NCBI GenBank assembly: GCA_910589145.1 | Contig: CAJUSD010000011.1 | Coordinates: forward strand, 1-64,000 | Direction: 5' to 3' | Source: an uncultured Oscillospiraceae bacterium | Lineage (GTDB): Bacteria > Bacillota > Clostridia > Oscillospirales > Ruminococcaceae | Length of the DNA stretch: 64,000 nt | Part shown: positions 42,696 through 51,738 of the stretch, in pieces | How the letters are laid out: each line of letters starts with the position of its first letter | Numbering within the stretch: the first letter of the stretch is position 1 | Notes under the pieces: model-generated | What the model was told of the DNA's origin: nothing | Seen by the model: the letters and a program-made list of their open reading frames with translations, nothing else | The model's database searches: none | Program-made: the position numbers and the translations under genes

Positions 42696-43106
42696 ATGGC
42701 TAAAGCTTCAAATGGGAAAAAAGCCGTCGCGGCACGAGTCAGGAGACGCGAACGCAAAAACGTTGAACGCGGCGCAGCCCATATTCAGTCCACCTTTAAT
42801 AATACAATTGTCACCATTACAGACACCCAGGGCAACGCCCTTTCTTGGGCCAGCGCAGGCGGCCTTGGATTCCGGGGTTCAAGAAAATCCACCCCCTATG
42901 CAGCGCAGACTGCTGCGGAAACCGCTGCTAAAGCTGCTATGGAACATGGCCTGAAGACAGTGGAAGTGTATGTAAAGGGTCCTGGTTCCGGCCGTGAAGC
43001 AGCAATTCGTGCTTTGCAGGGCGCGGGGCTGGAAGTTACAATGATTAAAGATGTTACCCCTATCCCGCATAACGGCTGCCGTCCGCCTAAGAGACGCCGC
43101 GTATAA
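42696..43106 (+). CDS. rpsK: 30S ribosomal protein S11
   Basis: The 136-residue protein has AHIQSTFNNTIVTITDTQGN and ends HNGCRPPKRRRV, typical of S11, which forms the platform near the Shine-Dalgarno helix. Confidence 0.97.
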   Translation: MAKASNGKKAVAARVRRRERKNVERGAAHIQSTFNNTIVTITDTQGNALSWASAGGLGFRGSRKSTPYAAQTAAETAAKAAMEHGLKTVEVYVKGPGSGREAAIRALQGAGLEVTMIKDVTPIPHNGCRPPKRRRV

Positions 43107-43133
43107 GCAATACGAAAAGGAGGTAAAAGCGAG

Positions 43134-43727
43134 ATGGCTAAGAACAGAGAACCTGTATTGAAAACCTGTAAGACCCTTGGGCTGTCCCCCGCCGTCCTCG
43201 GCGTGATGAAGGAAACCACCCGCAATATGAAGCAGAAACGCCGCAAACAGAGCGAATACGGCGTACAGCTCAACGAGAAGCAGAAAGTTAAATTCATTTA
43301 CGGCGTGCTGGAGAAACCTTTCTACCATTATTATGAAATGGCAGTTAAGGCCAATGGCATTACCGGTGAAAACCTGCTCCAATTTTTGGAGAGACGTTTG
43401 GACAATGTAATTTTCCGTCTGGGCTACGCCAGTACCCGTCGGGAAGCCAAGCAGCTTATTAATCATGGCCATTTTACCATTAACGGCCAGAAAGTAAATA
43501 TTCCTTCTTATCTGGTAAAGCCGGGAATGGTTATTGCTGTTAAAGAAGGAAGCCGCAGCTCTGCCAAGTTCAAGGCGTTAGCTGAAGCCAATGCAGTAGC
43601 AGTAGTACCCAAGTGGCTGGAACGGGATTTGGAACATTTCAGCGGCAAAGTAATTGCTATGCCGGCCAGAGATGATATTGACTACGACGTTCAGGAACAC
43701 CTCATCGTGGAGCTTTACTCCAAATAA
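43134..43727 (+). CDS. rpsD: 30S ribosomal protein S4
   Basis: S4 of 197 residues has the S4 RNA-binding domain (LLQFLERRLDNVIFRLGYAS). The N-terminal region has only one cysteine, so it is a zinc-free form. S4 starts 16S assembly and often represses the alpha operon. rpoA follows after 76 bp. Confidence 0.96.
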   Translation: MAKNREPVLKTCKTLGLSPAVLGVMKETTRNMKQKRRKQSEYGVQLNEKQKVKFIYGVLEKPFYHYYEMAVKANGITGENLLQFLERRLDNVIFRLGYASTRREAKQLINHGHFTINGQKVNIPSYLVKPGMVIAVKEGSRSSAKFKALAEANAVAVVPKWLERDLEHFSGKVIAMPARDDIDYDVQEHLIVELYSK

Positions 43728-43803
43728 TGTGGATAGCAACCGGCAAGGGAATGTGGATATACTGGCTGGGCGGCTGACGCCCGCCGCATAAGGAGGGTTA
43801 CTT

Positions 43804-44772
43804 GTGAACGAGTTCAAAAAGACGAAAAGTCCTGAGATCGAGATAGCCGAGATCGCGCCGGACGGTTCCTATGGGCGATTTATCTTTGAGCCCCTTGACC
43901 GGGGGTTTGGGATGACCATAGGCAACAGTCTGCGTCGTGTGCTGCTCTCCTCGCTTCCTGGCGTTGCCGTCACATCTGTAAAGATTGATGGGGTACAGCA
44001 CGAGTTTTCAACCATTCCAGGGGTGAAGGAAGACGTTACTGAAATCGTCCTGAACCTGAAGGGACTGCGAGCAAAGCTCTACTGCGACGTGCCGAAAAAG
44101 ATACGCATTGAAGCCAAAGGCGAATGCGTTATAACGGCTGGCTCCATCATCCCCGACTCGGACGTTGAAATACTCAATCCAGATATGCACATCGCCACCC
44201 TGGGCACCGGCGCGGAGCTGCATATGGAGATGACGCTGGGGAGAGGCAAGGGCTATGTGCCCGCAGAACAGAACAAACTGCTGGATCGGGATCAAAACGT
44301 CATTGGCGTGATTCCTATGGACAGCATTTATACTCCTGTTCTAAAGGTTCATTATGCTGTGGAAAACCAGCGTGTCGAACAGAAAACAGACTATGACAAG
44401 TTGATTCTTGAAATATGGACAGACGGCACCATTGCCGCCGACGAGGCTGTCTCACTGGGAGCCAAGGTCCTCAACGACCATCTCGTGAAGTTTATGGACC
44501 TCTCGTCAGAGGTTTACAGCACCGAACCTGTTGTAGAGAAGGAAGACAGCGGTAAGGATTCCATCCTGGAGATGACCATTGATGAGCTTGACTTGTCTGT
44601 TCGCTCCTCCAACTGCCTGAAACGCGCTGGGATCAACACCGTCAAAGAGCTGATCAGCAAATCCAAGAGCGAGATGATGAAGGTCCGCAATCTGGGAACC
44701 AAGTCTTTGGAAGAAGTTATTTCAAAACTTGTCAGCCTTGGATTCCAGCTCAACGACGAAGACGAACAATAA
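43804..44772 (+). CDS. rpoA: RNA polymerase alpha subunit
   Basis: The 322-residue protein (GTG start behind AGGAGGG) has the N-terminal assembly domain (PLDRGFGMTIGNSLRRVLLSS-like region, residues 28-48) and a C-terminal domain (about 250-315) with ELDLSVRSSNCLKRAGINTV and GTKSLEEV. It nucleates RNA polymerase and contacts UP elements and activators. Confidence 0.97.
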   Translation: MNEFKKTKSPEIEIAEIAPDGSYGRFIFEPLDRGFGMTIGNSLRRVLLSSLPGVAVTSVKIDGVQHEFSTIPGVKEDVTEIVLNLKGLRAKLYCDVPKKIRIEAKGECVITAGSIIPDSDVEILNPDMHIATLGTGAELHMEMTLGRGKGYVPAEQNKLLDRDQNVIGVIPMDSIYTPVLKVHYAVENQRVEQKTDYDKLILEIWTDGTIAADEAVSLGAKVLNDHLVKFMDLSSEVYSTEPVVEKEDSGKDSILEMTIDELDLSVRSSNCLKRAGINTVKELISKSKSEMMKVRNLGTKSLEEVISKLVSLGFQLNDEDEQ

Positions 44773-44798
44773 AAACCATGGTAAAGGAGTGAATTTCG

Positions 44799-45140
44799 AT
44801 GCCAGGTACTAGAAAACTGGGCAGATCTTCCGACCATAGAAAAGCGATGCTCCGCGCTATGGTCACTTATCTGCTGGAAACCGGCAAAATCGAGACCACT
44901 GTGACACGGGCCAAAGAGGTCCGTTCAATGACCGAGAAAATGATTACCATCGCCAAAGATGATTCCCTGCACGCAAAACGGCAGGTGTACTCCTTTGTAA
45001 CAAAAGAATCTGTTGCCAAGAAGGTTTTTGACGAAATTGCGCCTAAATATAAGGAAACCAACGGCGGTTACTCCCGTATTATCCGCATTGGACCGCGTAG
45101 AGGCGATGCCGCGGAAATGGCTATCATTGAACTGGTATAA
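44799..45140 (+). CDS. rplQ: 50S ribosomal protein L17
   Basis: The 113-residue protein begins PGTRKLGRSSDHRKAMLRAM and ends RRGDAAEMAIIELV. It is the last gene of the superoperon; a terminator follows after 42 bp. It lies near the tunnel exit. Confidence 0.97.
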   Translation: MPGTRKLGRSSDHRKAMLRAMVTYLLETGKIETTVTRAKEVRSMTEKMITIAKDDSLHAKRQVYSFVTKESVAKKVFDEIAPKYKETNGGYSRIIRIGPRRGDAAEMAIIELV

Positions 45141-45182
45141 TTAGGGATTAGATTCCCTCCGGTTCGTATATATAGCAAATTA

Positions 45183-45225
45183 GGCCCGTTCCCTGCCATA
45201 AGAGCTGGGGGAACGGGCCGCTTTT
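45183..45225 (+). terminator. Terminator of the ribosomal superoperon
   Basis: GGCCCGTTCCC (45183-45193) pairs with GGGAACGGGCC (45209-45219), followed by GCTTTT. Confidence 0.88.
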
Positions 45226-45260
45226 ATGCGAAAAGTCTAAAATGGAAACACCCTAAAATA

Positions 45261-45434
45261 AATTTAAAAAGGTTTAAAGAACCAGGGAACTTTCCTCAAA
45301 AGTTCCCTGGCCGCCAGTTCAGCTTTGCTGAACTGAGCTTGCAAGGCACGAAATACCCCTGCCTGCAAAAGGATGAATCTTTATCTAAAAGGGGAAAAAA
45401 GCCCGTTTGCGAAAGCAAAATTCCCTGTTGGGAG
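45261..45434 (+). repeat. Modular intergenic repeat, copy D (complete)
   Basis: It has AATTTAAAAAGGTTT, the same 12-bp hairpin as copy B, then an AGTTCAGC-TTT-GCTGAACT hairpin in place of the short GC hairpin, GGCACGAAATACCCCTGC, a spacer, and GCCCG with TTTGC-GAAA-GCAAA and ATTCCCTG. It lies between the rplQ terminator and the convergent lipoprotein gene. The rest of the gap to 45602 shows nothing further. Confidence 0.85.
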
Positions 45435-45602
45435 TACTTTGCTCAGACTTCATAAAACATTATAATGGGGGGATAAAAGGGCTTTTTAACCTAGCGAATT
45501 CTAATTTGCAGATATTTTCCCCGTTAAAACAAACATAAATCCTGGTTTCCGGTATCAAAGACACCCGTGGTATACATCTCAGGCTGTGACCCGCACATTG
45601 GG

Positions 45603-47291
45603 TTACTTCTTTTTTGCATTTTGAAAGGATATATGTCCCGGATAGGGTGTAAACCATATTCCTGACACCTTTGGCGATACTACAAAATAGTGGGTTTCAA
45701 AGTATAATGGTGCAGCATACCCTCTTTCCAACAAAAGATTTTCCGCCTTGGCATACCATTGTGCTGCCCCTGACGCGTCTTCCCTGTTGGCAAGGGTCAA
45801 GTACCTTTCAAGCGTTTGCCTGTCTTCTGAGGCGGTGGAATAGGGCTGAGGGATATGTACAGGTTCTTCTTCAGCAACCTTGCTGTCGTCAGCAGGCGGA
45901 CTTTCTATTGATTCTTCCTCAGACAGTGGAGCCGGGTTAGGAAGGTATCCGCAAATCTGCCTAAGCATTACGCCTGGATTTGGCTGTTCCAAATCTACAG
46001 GAAGTATTGCCAACTGATAATCTCCCAAACGTAGCCGCCCGTAAAACTCTGTTTCGCTAAGGGCCTCTAAATTTATATACAGGTTTAAATCCTTCTGCCA
46101 TTGGCGCTGTAAATATCCTGCTAAATACCGATGCTGTCCTGTTTCCAAACAGATTATGCTTGACTTAGGGAGTTTTGACAGCTCTAAACGTTTTAAGCCT
46201 GTTTCAAAGTGTTCCTTTGCTTCCTCGCGCCGATAAACCAAACCCGTAATATTTGGAGCTAAATTTCGATAGGGTTCGCCAAGGAGCGACGCAGCAGGGG
46301 GGACTAATAAATTGGTAATTTCCAGATTTTCCTCCATTGTAGGTTGAAAAAACTGCCTGTTTATGGCATAGCACATCCCAAGGCGGATATCATTATCCTG
46401 GAAAGCTGGATTGTTTGGATTAAAAATCAGTATGTGTGATGTGCTCTGAAACTTTTCTACGGGATATCCTTCTAAAGACTCTAAATCATTATAGGATACC
46501 GGTCCTCCGTCTGAACGGTCTTCCAAAAGCAGATGTGCGTTTTCTTCTGCTGGGAGAATGGTATATAAATTTACTGCTACAGTGGGAAGCGTTTCCAAGT
46601 CATAGTAGTTTTCATTTACACGCAGGCCTATATAGCGTCCGCTTTTCCAGGTGGTCATAACAAACGGGCCGTTGAATATAATGGAGTTCAGGGACAAACC
46701 ATATCTTCCGTTGCAGCTTAGAAAAAAGTCTTCCCGGCACGGCATGGCCGCTGGAGATGCTAAAAGTTCCAGGAAGAAAGAATTCGGTTCTGCCAGGCGG
46801 ATTTCCAATGTCCGCTCGTCTATTGCCTTGACCCCAAGCCGTGATGGCGGAAGCTCACCAAATAATACTTCTTTACTGTTTTCAATTCCCATAAAATTTT
46901 CAGCGTTGGGTGATGGAGATGATGGGTTGAAGATTCGAGAAAATCCAAAAACAAAATCCTTTGCGGTCAAAGGTTCCCCATCCGACCATTTTAGATTTTC
47001 ACGAAGATAAAAGGTATAGACCTTTTTGTCCTCTGACAAAGAATACCTTTGCGCCAAGGCTGCAATAGGTTTTCCGTTTTCGTCCAGTTTCATCAGACCT
47101 TCAAAGCAATTTAAAATCAGCAGCGTTTCATTTGCGGTTGAAACATATTGCGGGTCCAGATTATCTACATTTGCAGATATGTTATATCGGATTAGATTAT
47201 CATCGCTTCCTGGCAGTCCGCACCCTGTCAGGAGGAACCCTAATATTAGAAAAAATATAAGAAACAGGTCTATCCTGTACTTTTTTTGCAA
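45603..47291 (-). CDS. Oligopeptide-type ABC transporter substrate-binding lipoprotein
   Basis: I start at TTG 47291, 7 bp after GGAGG (562 residues); the upstream ATG at 47306 overlaps the Shine-Dalgarno. A lipoprotein signal with lipobox LTGC (Cys near residue 24) is followed by a family 5 solute-binding domain (VDNLDPQYVSTANETLLILN; KKVYTFYLRENLKWSDGEPL). Such proteins bind peptides or nickel outside the cell for an ABC importer. No permease or ATPase is adjacent, so the gene is an orphan. An insertion near residue 460 is rich in Glu, Ser and Pro. Confidence 0.9.
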   Translation of the reverse strand: MQKKYRIDLFLIFFLILGFLLTGCGLPGSDDNLIRYNISANVDNLDPQYVSTANETLLILNCFEGLMKLDENGKPIAALAQRYSLSEDKKVYTFYLRENLKWSDGEPLTAKDFVFGFSRIFNPSSPSPNAENFMGIENSKEVLFGELPPSRLGVKAIDERTLEIRLAEPNSFFLELLASPAAMPCREDFFLSCNGRYGLSLNSIIFNGPFVMTTWKSGRYIGLRVNENYYDLETLPTVAVNLYTILPAEENAHLLLEDRSDGGPVSYNDLESLEGYPVEKFQSTSHILIFNPNNPAFQDNDIRLGMCYAINRQFFQPTMEENLEITNLLVPPAASLLGEPYRNLAPNITGLVYRREEAKEHFETGLKRLELSKLPKSSIICLETGQHRYLAGYLQRQWQKDLNLYINLEALSETEFYGRLRLGDYQLAILPVDLEQPNPGVMLRQICGYLPNPAPLSEEESIESPPADDSKVAEEEPVHIPQPYSTASEDRQTLERYLTLANREDASGAAQWYAKAENLLLERGYAAPLYFETHYFVVSPKVSGIWFTPYPGHISFQNAKKK

Positions 47292-47334
47292 GATTTGTCC
47301 TCCCATCTGTTTTTTAGGAAGAATACCGGCTTTT

Positions 47335-47364
47335 ATTGTATCATATTGAAGTCTGTTATAGCAA
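47335..47364 (-). promoter_or_regulatory. Promoter of the substrate-binding protein gene
   Basis: Minus strand TTGCTA (47364-47359), 18 bp, TACAAT (47340-47335). The leader is about 40 nt. Confidence 0.55.
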
Positions 47365-47614
47365 TTCCCAAAACATGAACTTTAAATGAACGACTATGGT
47401 AATTTTCGGAATGTCATTTATTTACCATAAAATACCATATATTTCCACAAAAAAGAATACTGTTCATTGGTTAATTCCACAGTAAAATTTTATAATTGTT
47501 TACTTGGATAAATATCAATTTATAAAAAATTTTTTTGGCGCCATCAAAGGGCATGGCCAAGCGGTTTTCCATTGATTCGCCAAAAAAACAGTGAAAAAAC
47601 TATACAAAAGGTGA

Positions 47615-47643
47615 TTGACAACAGGGCCGGATTCTCCTAAAAT
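47615..47643 (+). promoter_or_regulatory. Promoter of nrdD-nrdG
   Basis: TTGACA (47615-47620), 17 bp, TAAAAT (47638-47643). The transcript would start near 47650. The A/T-rich region 47365-47614 shows no gene. Confidence 0.8.
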
Positions 47644-47666
47644 AGTAATTGCACATAAAACTAAAA

Positions 47667-47713
47667 ACACATCATATAGTGCTTAAACAAAGAACCGACA
47701 CAATATACTGTGT
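47667..47713 (+). promoter_or_regulatory. Two tandem NrdR boxes
   Basis: ACACATCATATAGTGC (47667-47682) and ACACAATATACTGTGT (47698-47713) match the 16-bp NrdR box, roughly acaCwAtATaTwGtgt. Their starts are 31 bp apart, i.e. three helical turns, the usual arrangement. They lie just downstream of the predicted start, so NrdR binding would block transcription. The nrdR gene is not in the window. Confidence 0.85.
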
Positions 47714-47739
47714 TTAACATAGCCGAAAGGAAGAGAACA

Positions 47740-50073
47740 ATGTTAAAGACGATTGTAAAGCGTGATGGCCGGGAAGTGCCTTTTGAGCTGGAAAAAATAG
47801 CGGATGCGGTGTTTAAGGCTGCACAAGCAACGGGCGGAAAAGATTATGAGATGGCAAAAAAGGTAGCCGAAGCAGTGGAAGAATATTTGGAACACTCCTG
47901 TCACGTGGAGCAGCCGTCTGTTGAGCAAATTCAGGATGCAGTTGAAAAGGTACTGGTAGAACGCGGACACGCAAGGACAGCAAAAGAATATATTTTGTAC
48001 CGTGCAAACCGGACGCGGGTTCGGGAAATGAACACACGGTTAATGAAAGTATATGAGGATCTGACTTTCCAATCTGCGGCGGACAATGATATTAAACGGG
48101 AAAACGCAAATATTGACGGAGATACCGCCATGGGAACTATGCTGAAGTATGGTTCAGAAGGGGCGAAGCAGTTTAACGAGATGTATATCCTTGCACCAGA
48201 TCATGCCAAAGCCCACATAGAGGGCGACATTCATATACATGATTTGGATTTCTATACTTTGACAACTACCTGCTGCCAAATAGATTTACAAAAACTATTT
48301 CGTAAAGGGTTTTCAACGGGACATGGGTTCTTGAGGGAACCAAACGATATTCAAAGTTATTCTGCGCTTGCCTGTATTGCAATCCAGTCAAATCAAAACG
48401 ACCAGCACGGCGGGCAAAGTGTTCCCAACTTCGACTATTCAATGGCAGAGGGCGTTGCTAAAACCTATCGGAAGCATTACATAGCAAACCTGGGAAAAGC
48501 CTTGGAGCTTTTGGCAGGGGAGGAAGAAGGCCGTTTTGCTGCCGATGATATTCTCTCCGCGATAGAAAAGTCAGGTTTGCATCCGGTTCTTGCAGCTGAT
48601 AATGGATATGAAGCAGAAGAAAAGAAAATTCTTGACGAACGTTATGGCGAAGAACTGGCAGAGCAGATTCAACAGTTTGCCCGCAAGTATGCTGTAAAAG
48701 AAACAGACAGAAGCTGTTATCAGGCAATGGAAGCCTTAGTGCATAACCTGAACACTATGCACTCCCGCGCAGGCGCTCAGATTCCTTTCAGTTCTCTGAA
48801 CTATGGGACGGATATTAGTGCGGAAGGCCGGATTATTGTGAAGAACCTGCTGTTAGCAACTGAGGCTGGCCTTGGAAACGGAGAAACACCTATTTTCCCC
48901 ATCCAGATTTTTAAAGTCAAAGAAGGGGTTAATTTTAATCCTGAAGATCCAAACTATGATTTATTCCAGCTTGCCTGCCGGGTATCCGCAAAACGCCTGT
49001 TTCCTAATTTCTCTTTCCTGGACGCCCCCTATAACGTCCAATACTATAAGCCTGGGCATCCCGAAACAGAAGCGGCTTATATGGGCTGCCGTACCCGTGT
49101 TGTTGGCAATGCTTACGACCCAGACAGGCAAATTGTAAACGGACGAGGCAACCTTAGCTTTACTTCTATTAACCTTCCAAGGCTTGCTATCCGGTCTAAC
49201 GGGAACCTGGATTTCTTCTTTGAGGAATTGGCTAAAAAGCTTGATTTGGTTATTGATCAGCTTAAAGCCAGATTCCATATCCAATGCGGCAAAAAAGTTA
49301 AAAATTATCCCTTCCTGATGGGGCAGGGTGTATGGCTGGATTCTGAAAAACTCAGCCAGGAAGACACCTTGGAAGAAGTTTTAAAACATGGTTCTCTTAC
49401 AGTTGGGTTTATTGGGCTGGCAGAGTGCCTGAAAGCTTTAATTGGCAAGCATCACGGCGAATCAGAGGAAGCTCAAAACCTTGGGTTGGAGATTATTGGA
49501 TTTATGCGGAAACGTATGGATGAGGAAACTAAAAAAACCGGACTTAATTTTACTGTAATTGCTACCCCCGCCGAAGGATTGTCCGGCCGCTTTGTCAGAA
49601 TGGATAAGCAGCGTTATGGTGTTATCCCCGGTATTACTGACCGCGAATATTATACTAATTCCTTCCATGTGCCTGTTTATTATGAGATTTCTGCCTTTGA
49701 GAAGATTAAACGGGAAGCTCCTTATCATGAGCTTACAAATGGCGGCCATATTACCTATATTGAATTAGATGGAGATCCCACCCAGAATCTGGAGGCCTTT
49801 GAACAGGTTGTTCGGTGTATGAAGGAAAGCGGCGTTGGGTATGGTTCTGTCAACCATCCTGTTGACCGAGACCCGATTTGCGGCTACACGGGAATTATTG
49901 GTGATGTTTGCCCTAAATGCGGACGCTCTGAAAACGATGGCGGGCCTAAATTTGAACGTATCCGCCGTATTACCGGATATCTGGTGGGTACCCTTGACCG
50001 CTTTAATGATGCAAAACGTACTGAAGTTGAGGATAGGATTAAACACAGCGTCAGCAAGATGGAAACATTTTAA
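47740..50073 (+). CDS. nrdD: Anaerobic ribonucleoside-triphosphate reductase (class III)
   Basis: The start is ATG 47740 behind GAAAGGAAG (777 residues); the frame to 47710 overlaps an NrdR box. An N-terminal ATP-cone (about 1-95, KTIVKRDGREVPFE) gives allosteric control. The C-terminus holds a four-cysteine zinc site (DPICGYTG, CPKCG) and the glycyl-radical loop RRITGYLVGTLDRFN. It reduces NTPs to dNTPs without oxygen, using a glycyl radical made by NrdG, encoded 54 bp downstream. Confidence 0.96.
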   Translation: MLKTIVKRDGREVPFELEKIADAVFKAAQATGGKDYEMAKKVAEAVEEYLEHSCHVEQPSVEQIQDAVEKVLVERGHARTAKEYILYRANRTRVREMNTRLMKVYEDLTFQSAADNDIKRENANIDGDTAMGTMLKYGSEGAKQFNEMYILAPDHAKAHIEGDIHIHDLDFYTLTTTCCQIDLQKLFRKGFSTGHGFLREPNDIQSYSALACIAIQSNQNDQHGGQSVPNFDYSMAEGVAKTYRKHYIANLGKALELLAGEEEGRFAADDILSAIEKSGLHPVLAADNGYEAEEKKILDERYGEELAEQIQQFARKYAVKETDRSCYQAMEALVHNLNTMHSRAGAQIPFSSLNYGTDISAEGRIIVKNLLLATEAGLGNGETPIFPIQIFKVKEGVNFNPEDPNYDLFQLACRVSAKRLFPNFSFLDAPYNVQYYKPGHPETEAAYMGCRTRVVGNAYDPDRQIVNGRGNLSFTSINLPRLAIRSNGNLDFFFEELAKKLDLVIDQLKARFHIQCGKKVKNYPFLMGQGVWLDSEKLSQEDTLEEVLKHGSLTVGFIGLAECLKALIGKHHGESEEAQNLGLEIIGFMRKRMDEETKKTGLNFTVIATPAEGLSGRFVRMDKQRYGVIPGITDREYYTNSFHVPVYYEISAFEKIKREAPYHELTNGGHITYIELDGDPTQNLEAFEQVVRCMKESGVGYGSVNHPVDRDPICGYTGIIGDVCPKCGRSENDGGPKFERIRRITGYLVGTLDRFNDAKRTEVEDRIKHSVSKMETF

Positions 50074-50127
50074 GTTTAACGAGATATATGGATATTGCCT
50101 TTTTGCAGGTTTTCAGGAGGAAATAGC

Positions 50128-50682
50128 ATGGAACAGGAAAATTGCCCCTTAAACGGGAATACTTTGCATCTTGCCGGGATTATCCGGGAATCCATTGTAG
50201 ATGGTCCAGGTATGCGCTTTGTTGTATTTGTTCAAGGCTGCCCTCATAACTGCCCTGGATGCCAGAATCTTCAGGCGCACAGCTTTGAAGGCGGTGCAGT
50301 CTTTACAGTTGACCGGCTTTTGCAGGAGATTCAGAAAAATCCTTTGCTTAAGGGTGTTACTTTTAGCGGAGGTGAGCCCTTTTGCCAGCCGGAACCTTTG
50401 GCAAGACTTGCACGCAAATTACATTCTATGGGATTGGATGTAATTTGCTATACCGGTTACGTTTATGAGGACTTGCTGAAAAAGAGCGAGACGGATTTGG
50501 ATATAAGGGATCTTTTGGAAAATTGCGATGCACTTGTAGACGGGCCTTTTTTGCAGGATCAGAAAAGTTTGACCCTCCATTTTCGCGGGAGCCGGAACCA
50601 GCGTATTTTGGATGTGCCTAAAAGTCTTTTAAAAGGCAGGGCTGTCCCTGTGCCCTGGCAGGATAGCTGTTCAGCAGGATAA
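50128..50682 (+). CDS. nrdG: Anaerobic ribonucleotide reductase activating protein
   Basis: The start is ATG 50128, 7 bp after AGGAGG (184 residues). This radical-SAM protein has the cluster motif GCPHNCPGCQN (CxxxCxxC) near residues 35-45 and a TFSGGEPF SAM-binding segment. It creates the glycyl radical on NrdD. A terminator lies 160 bp downstream. Confidence 0.95.
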   Translation: MEQENCPLNGNTLHLAGIIRESIVDGPGMRFVVFVQGCPHNCPGCQNLQAHSFEGGAVFTVDRLLQEIQKNPLLKGVTFSGGEPFCQPEPLARLARKLHSMGLDVICYTGYVYEDLLKKSETDLDIRDLLENCDALVDGPFLQDQKSLTLHFRGSRNQRILDVPKSLLKGRAVPVPWQDSCSAG

Positions 50683-50840
50683 GAGGGAGCAGAGCCAACA
50701 TCGGATCGAAAGCTTCGGTCCAGGGTGAAAATCTTCTCTTGCAGCTATTCAGCAAACGGTTCGTTTTCTATAATGGTATCCCTAAAAACAGAAAACCATA
50801 CAATTTAAAAGGTTTTTATCCAACTTACAATAAAAATAAG

Positions 50841-50880
50841 AATGTCTCTTTTGAGCGAAACTCAAAAGAGACATTTTTTT
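50841..50880 (+). terminator. Terminator of nrdDG
   Basis: AATGTCTCTTTTGAG (50841-50855) pairs with CTCAAAAGAGACATT (50861-50875), a perfect 15-bp stem running into a T-run to 50880. Confidence 0.93.
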
Positions 50881-50890
50881 CATTCAATAG

Positions 50891-50918
50891 TTGACTTTTT
50901 TGTATCAATGGTTACAAT
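50891..50918 (+). promoter_or_regulatory. Promoter of the ChrB-N-like gene
   Basis: TTGACT (50891-50896), 16 bp, TACAAT (50913-50918), with an overlapping TATAAT at 50917-50922. Confidence 0.65.
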
Positions 50919-50961
50919 ATAATCAGGTGCAGAGAATCATCCCGTAAGGAGGAAGGACAAA

Positions 50962-51501
50962 ATGGCGAGTAAAAGGAAATGGATTGCTTTAGGATATAAT
51001 CTACCTATTAACCCATCCAAAAACCGGGTATATGTTTGGCGAAAGCTGAAGGAAGCAGGTGCAGTTTATTATAAGTCCGGTATGGCAGTCCTGCCTTACC
51101 GGAAAGAAGAACTGTCCTTTTTTCGCTGGCTTTCTGAGAAAATTAACGGAATAGGCGGAGAAGCTTCTATCATTGAAATCTGCTTTATCGATCAAAAGGA
51201 TGAAAGAGAACTGATTGAAAAGTTTATCGAACAGTCAAAACAGGAATACCGGGAGGTATTGACACAGTGCAGAAAAATCTATGATGCGCTTTTAATGTCG
51301 AAAATGGGAAAAGAAGAAATAGAAAAACTCCTGGAAGGCGATCTGTTAAAACTTGCGAAAAAATATAAGAGAATCCGCTCCAGAGATTTCTTTAAACTTC
51401 CCCTGGCTCAAGAAATTGAATATGGTTTGGCTGATATTGAGGCAATCCTTAGAATGTCCGCAAACGACTTTTCTATTCAAATGAAACGTATCTGGACGTA
51501 A
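50962..51501 (+). CDS. ChrB N-terminal-domain-like protein
   Basis: The 179-residue protein begins KWIALGYNLPINPSKNRVYV and continues with WRKLKEAGAVYYKSGMAVLP. This resembles the N-terminal domain of the chromate-resistance regulator ChrB; the C-terminal ChrB domain is absent. The rest is helical and highly charged. Stand-alone versions occur in Firmicutes with no proven function. No chromate transporter gene is nearby, so a chromate role should not be assumed. A small membrane protein follows after 18 bp. Confidence 0.72.
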   Translation: MASKRKWIALGYNLPINPSKNRVYVWRKLKEAGAVYYKSGMAVLPYRKEELSFFRWLSEKINGIGGEASIIEICFIDQKDERELIEKFIEQSKQEYREVLTQCRKIYDALLMSKMGKEEIEKLLEGDLLKLAKKYKRIRSRDFFKLPLAQEIEYGLADIEAILRMSANDFSIQMKRIWT

Positions 51502-51519
51502 TAGAAAGGAGAAACTAAA

Positions 51520-51708
51520 GTGTGGCAATTTTTGATAGATTCTGCAATGAAATCTGCTGAAACAGGGGTGGCCCCTTTCCCGTTCGTACTGATTGGAATG
51601 CTGTTAGGGGCTTTGCTGCTTTTGATTTTAATGCCGTTTATCATTCGACCTGTGAAACGTGCTATGAAGTGGGAAGAAAAACAGCGCAGAAAACAGACCC
51701 GTTTCTAG
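51520..51708 (+). CDS. Small single-span membrane protein
   Basis: The 62-residue product (GTG start, AAAGGAG upstream) has one membrane helix at about 22-44 and a strongly basic tail (KRAMKWEEKQRRKQTRF), implying a cytoplasmic C-terminus. I do not recognise it. It is probably co-transcribed with the ChrB-N-like gene, which may indicate a shared task. Confidence 0.6.
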   Translation: MWQFLIDSAMKSAETGVAPFPFVLIGMLLGALLLLILMPFIIRPVKRAMKWEEKQRRKQTRF

Positions 51709-51738
51709 GCTGATACAGGCTTAAAAGTAAGCGCTGTA

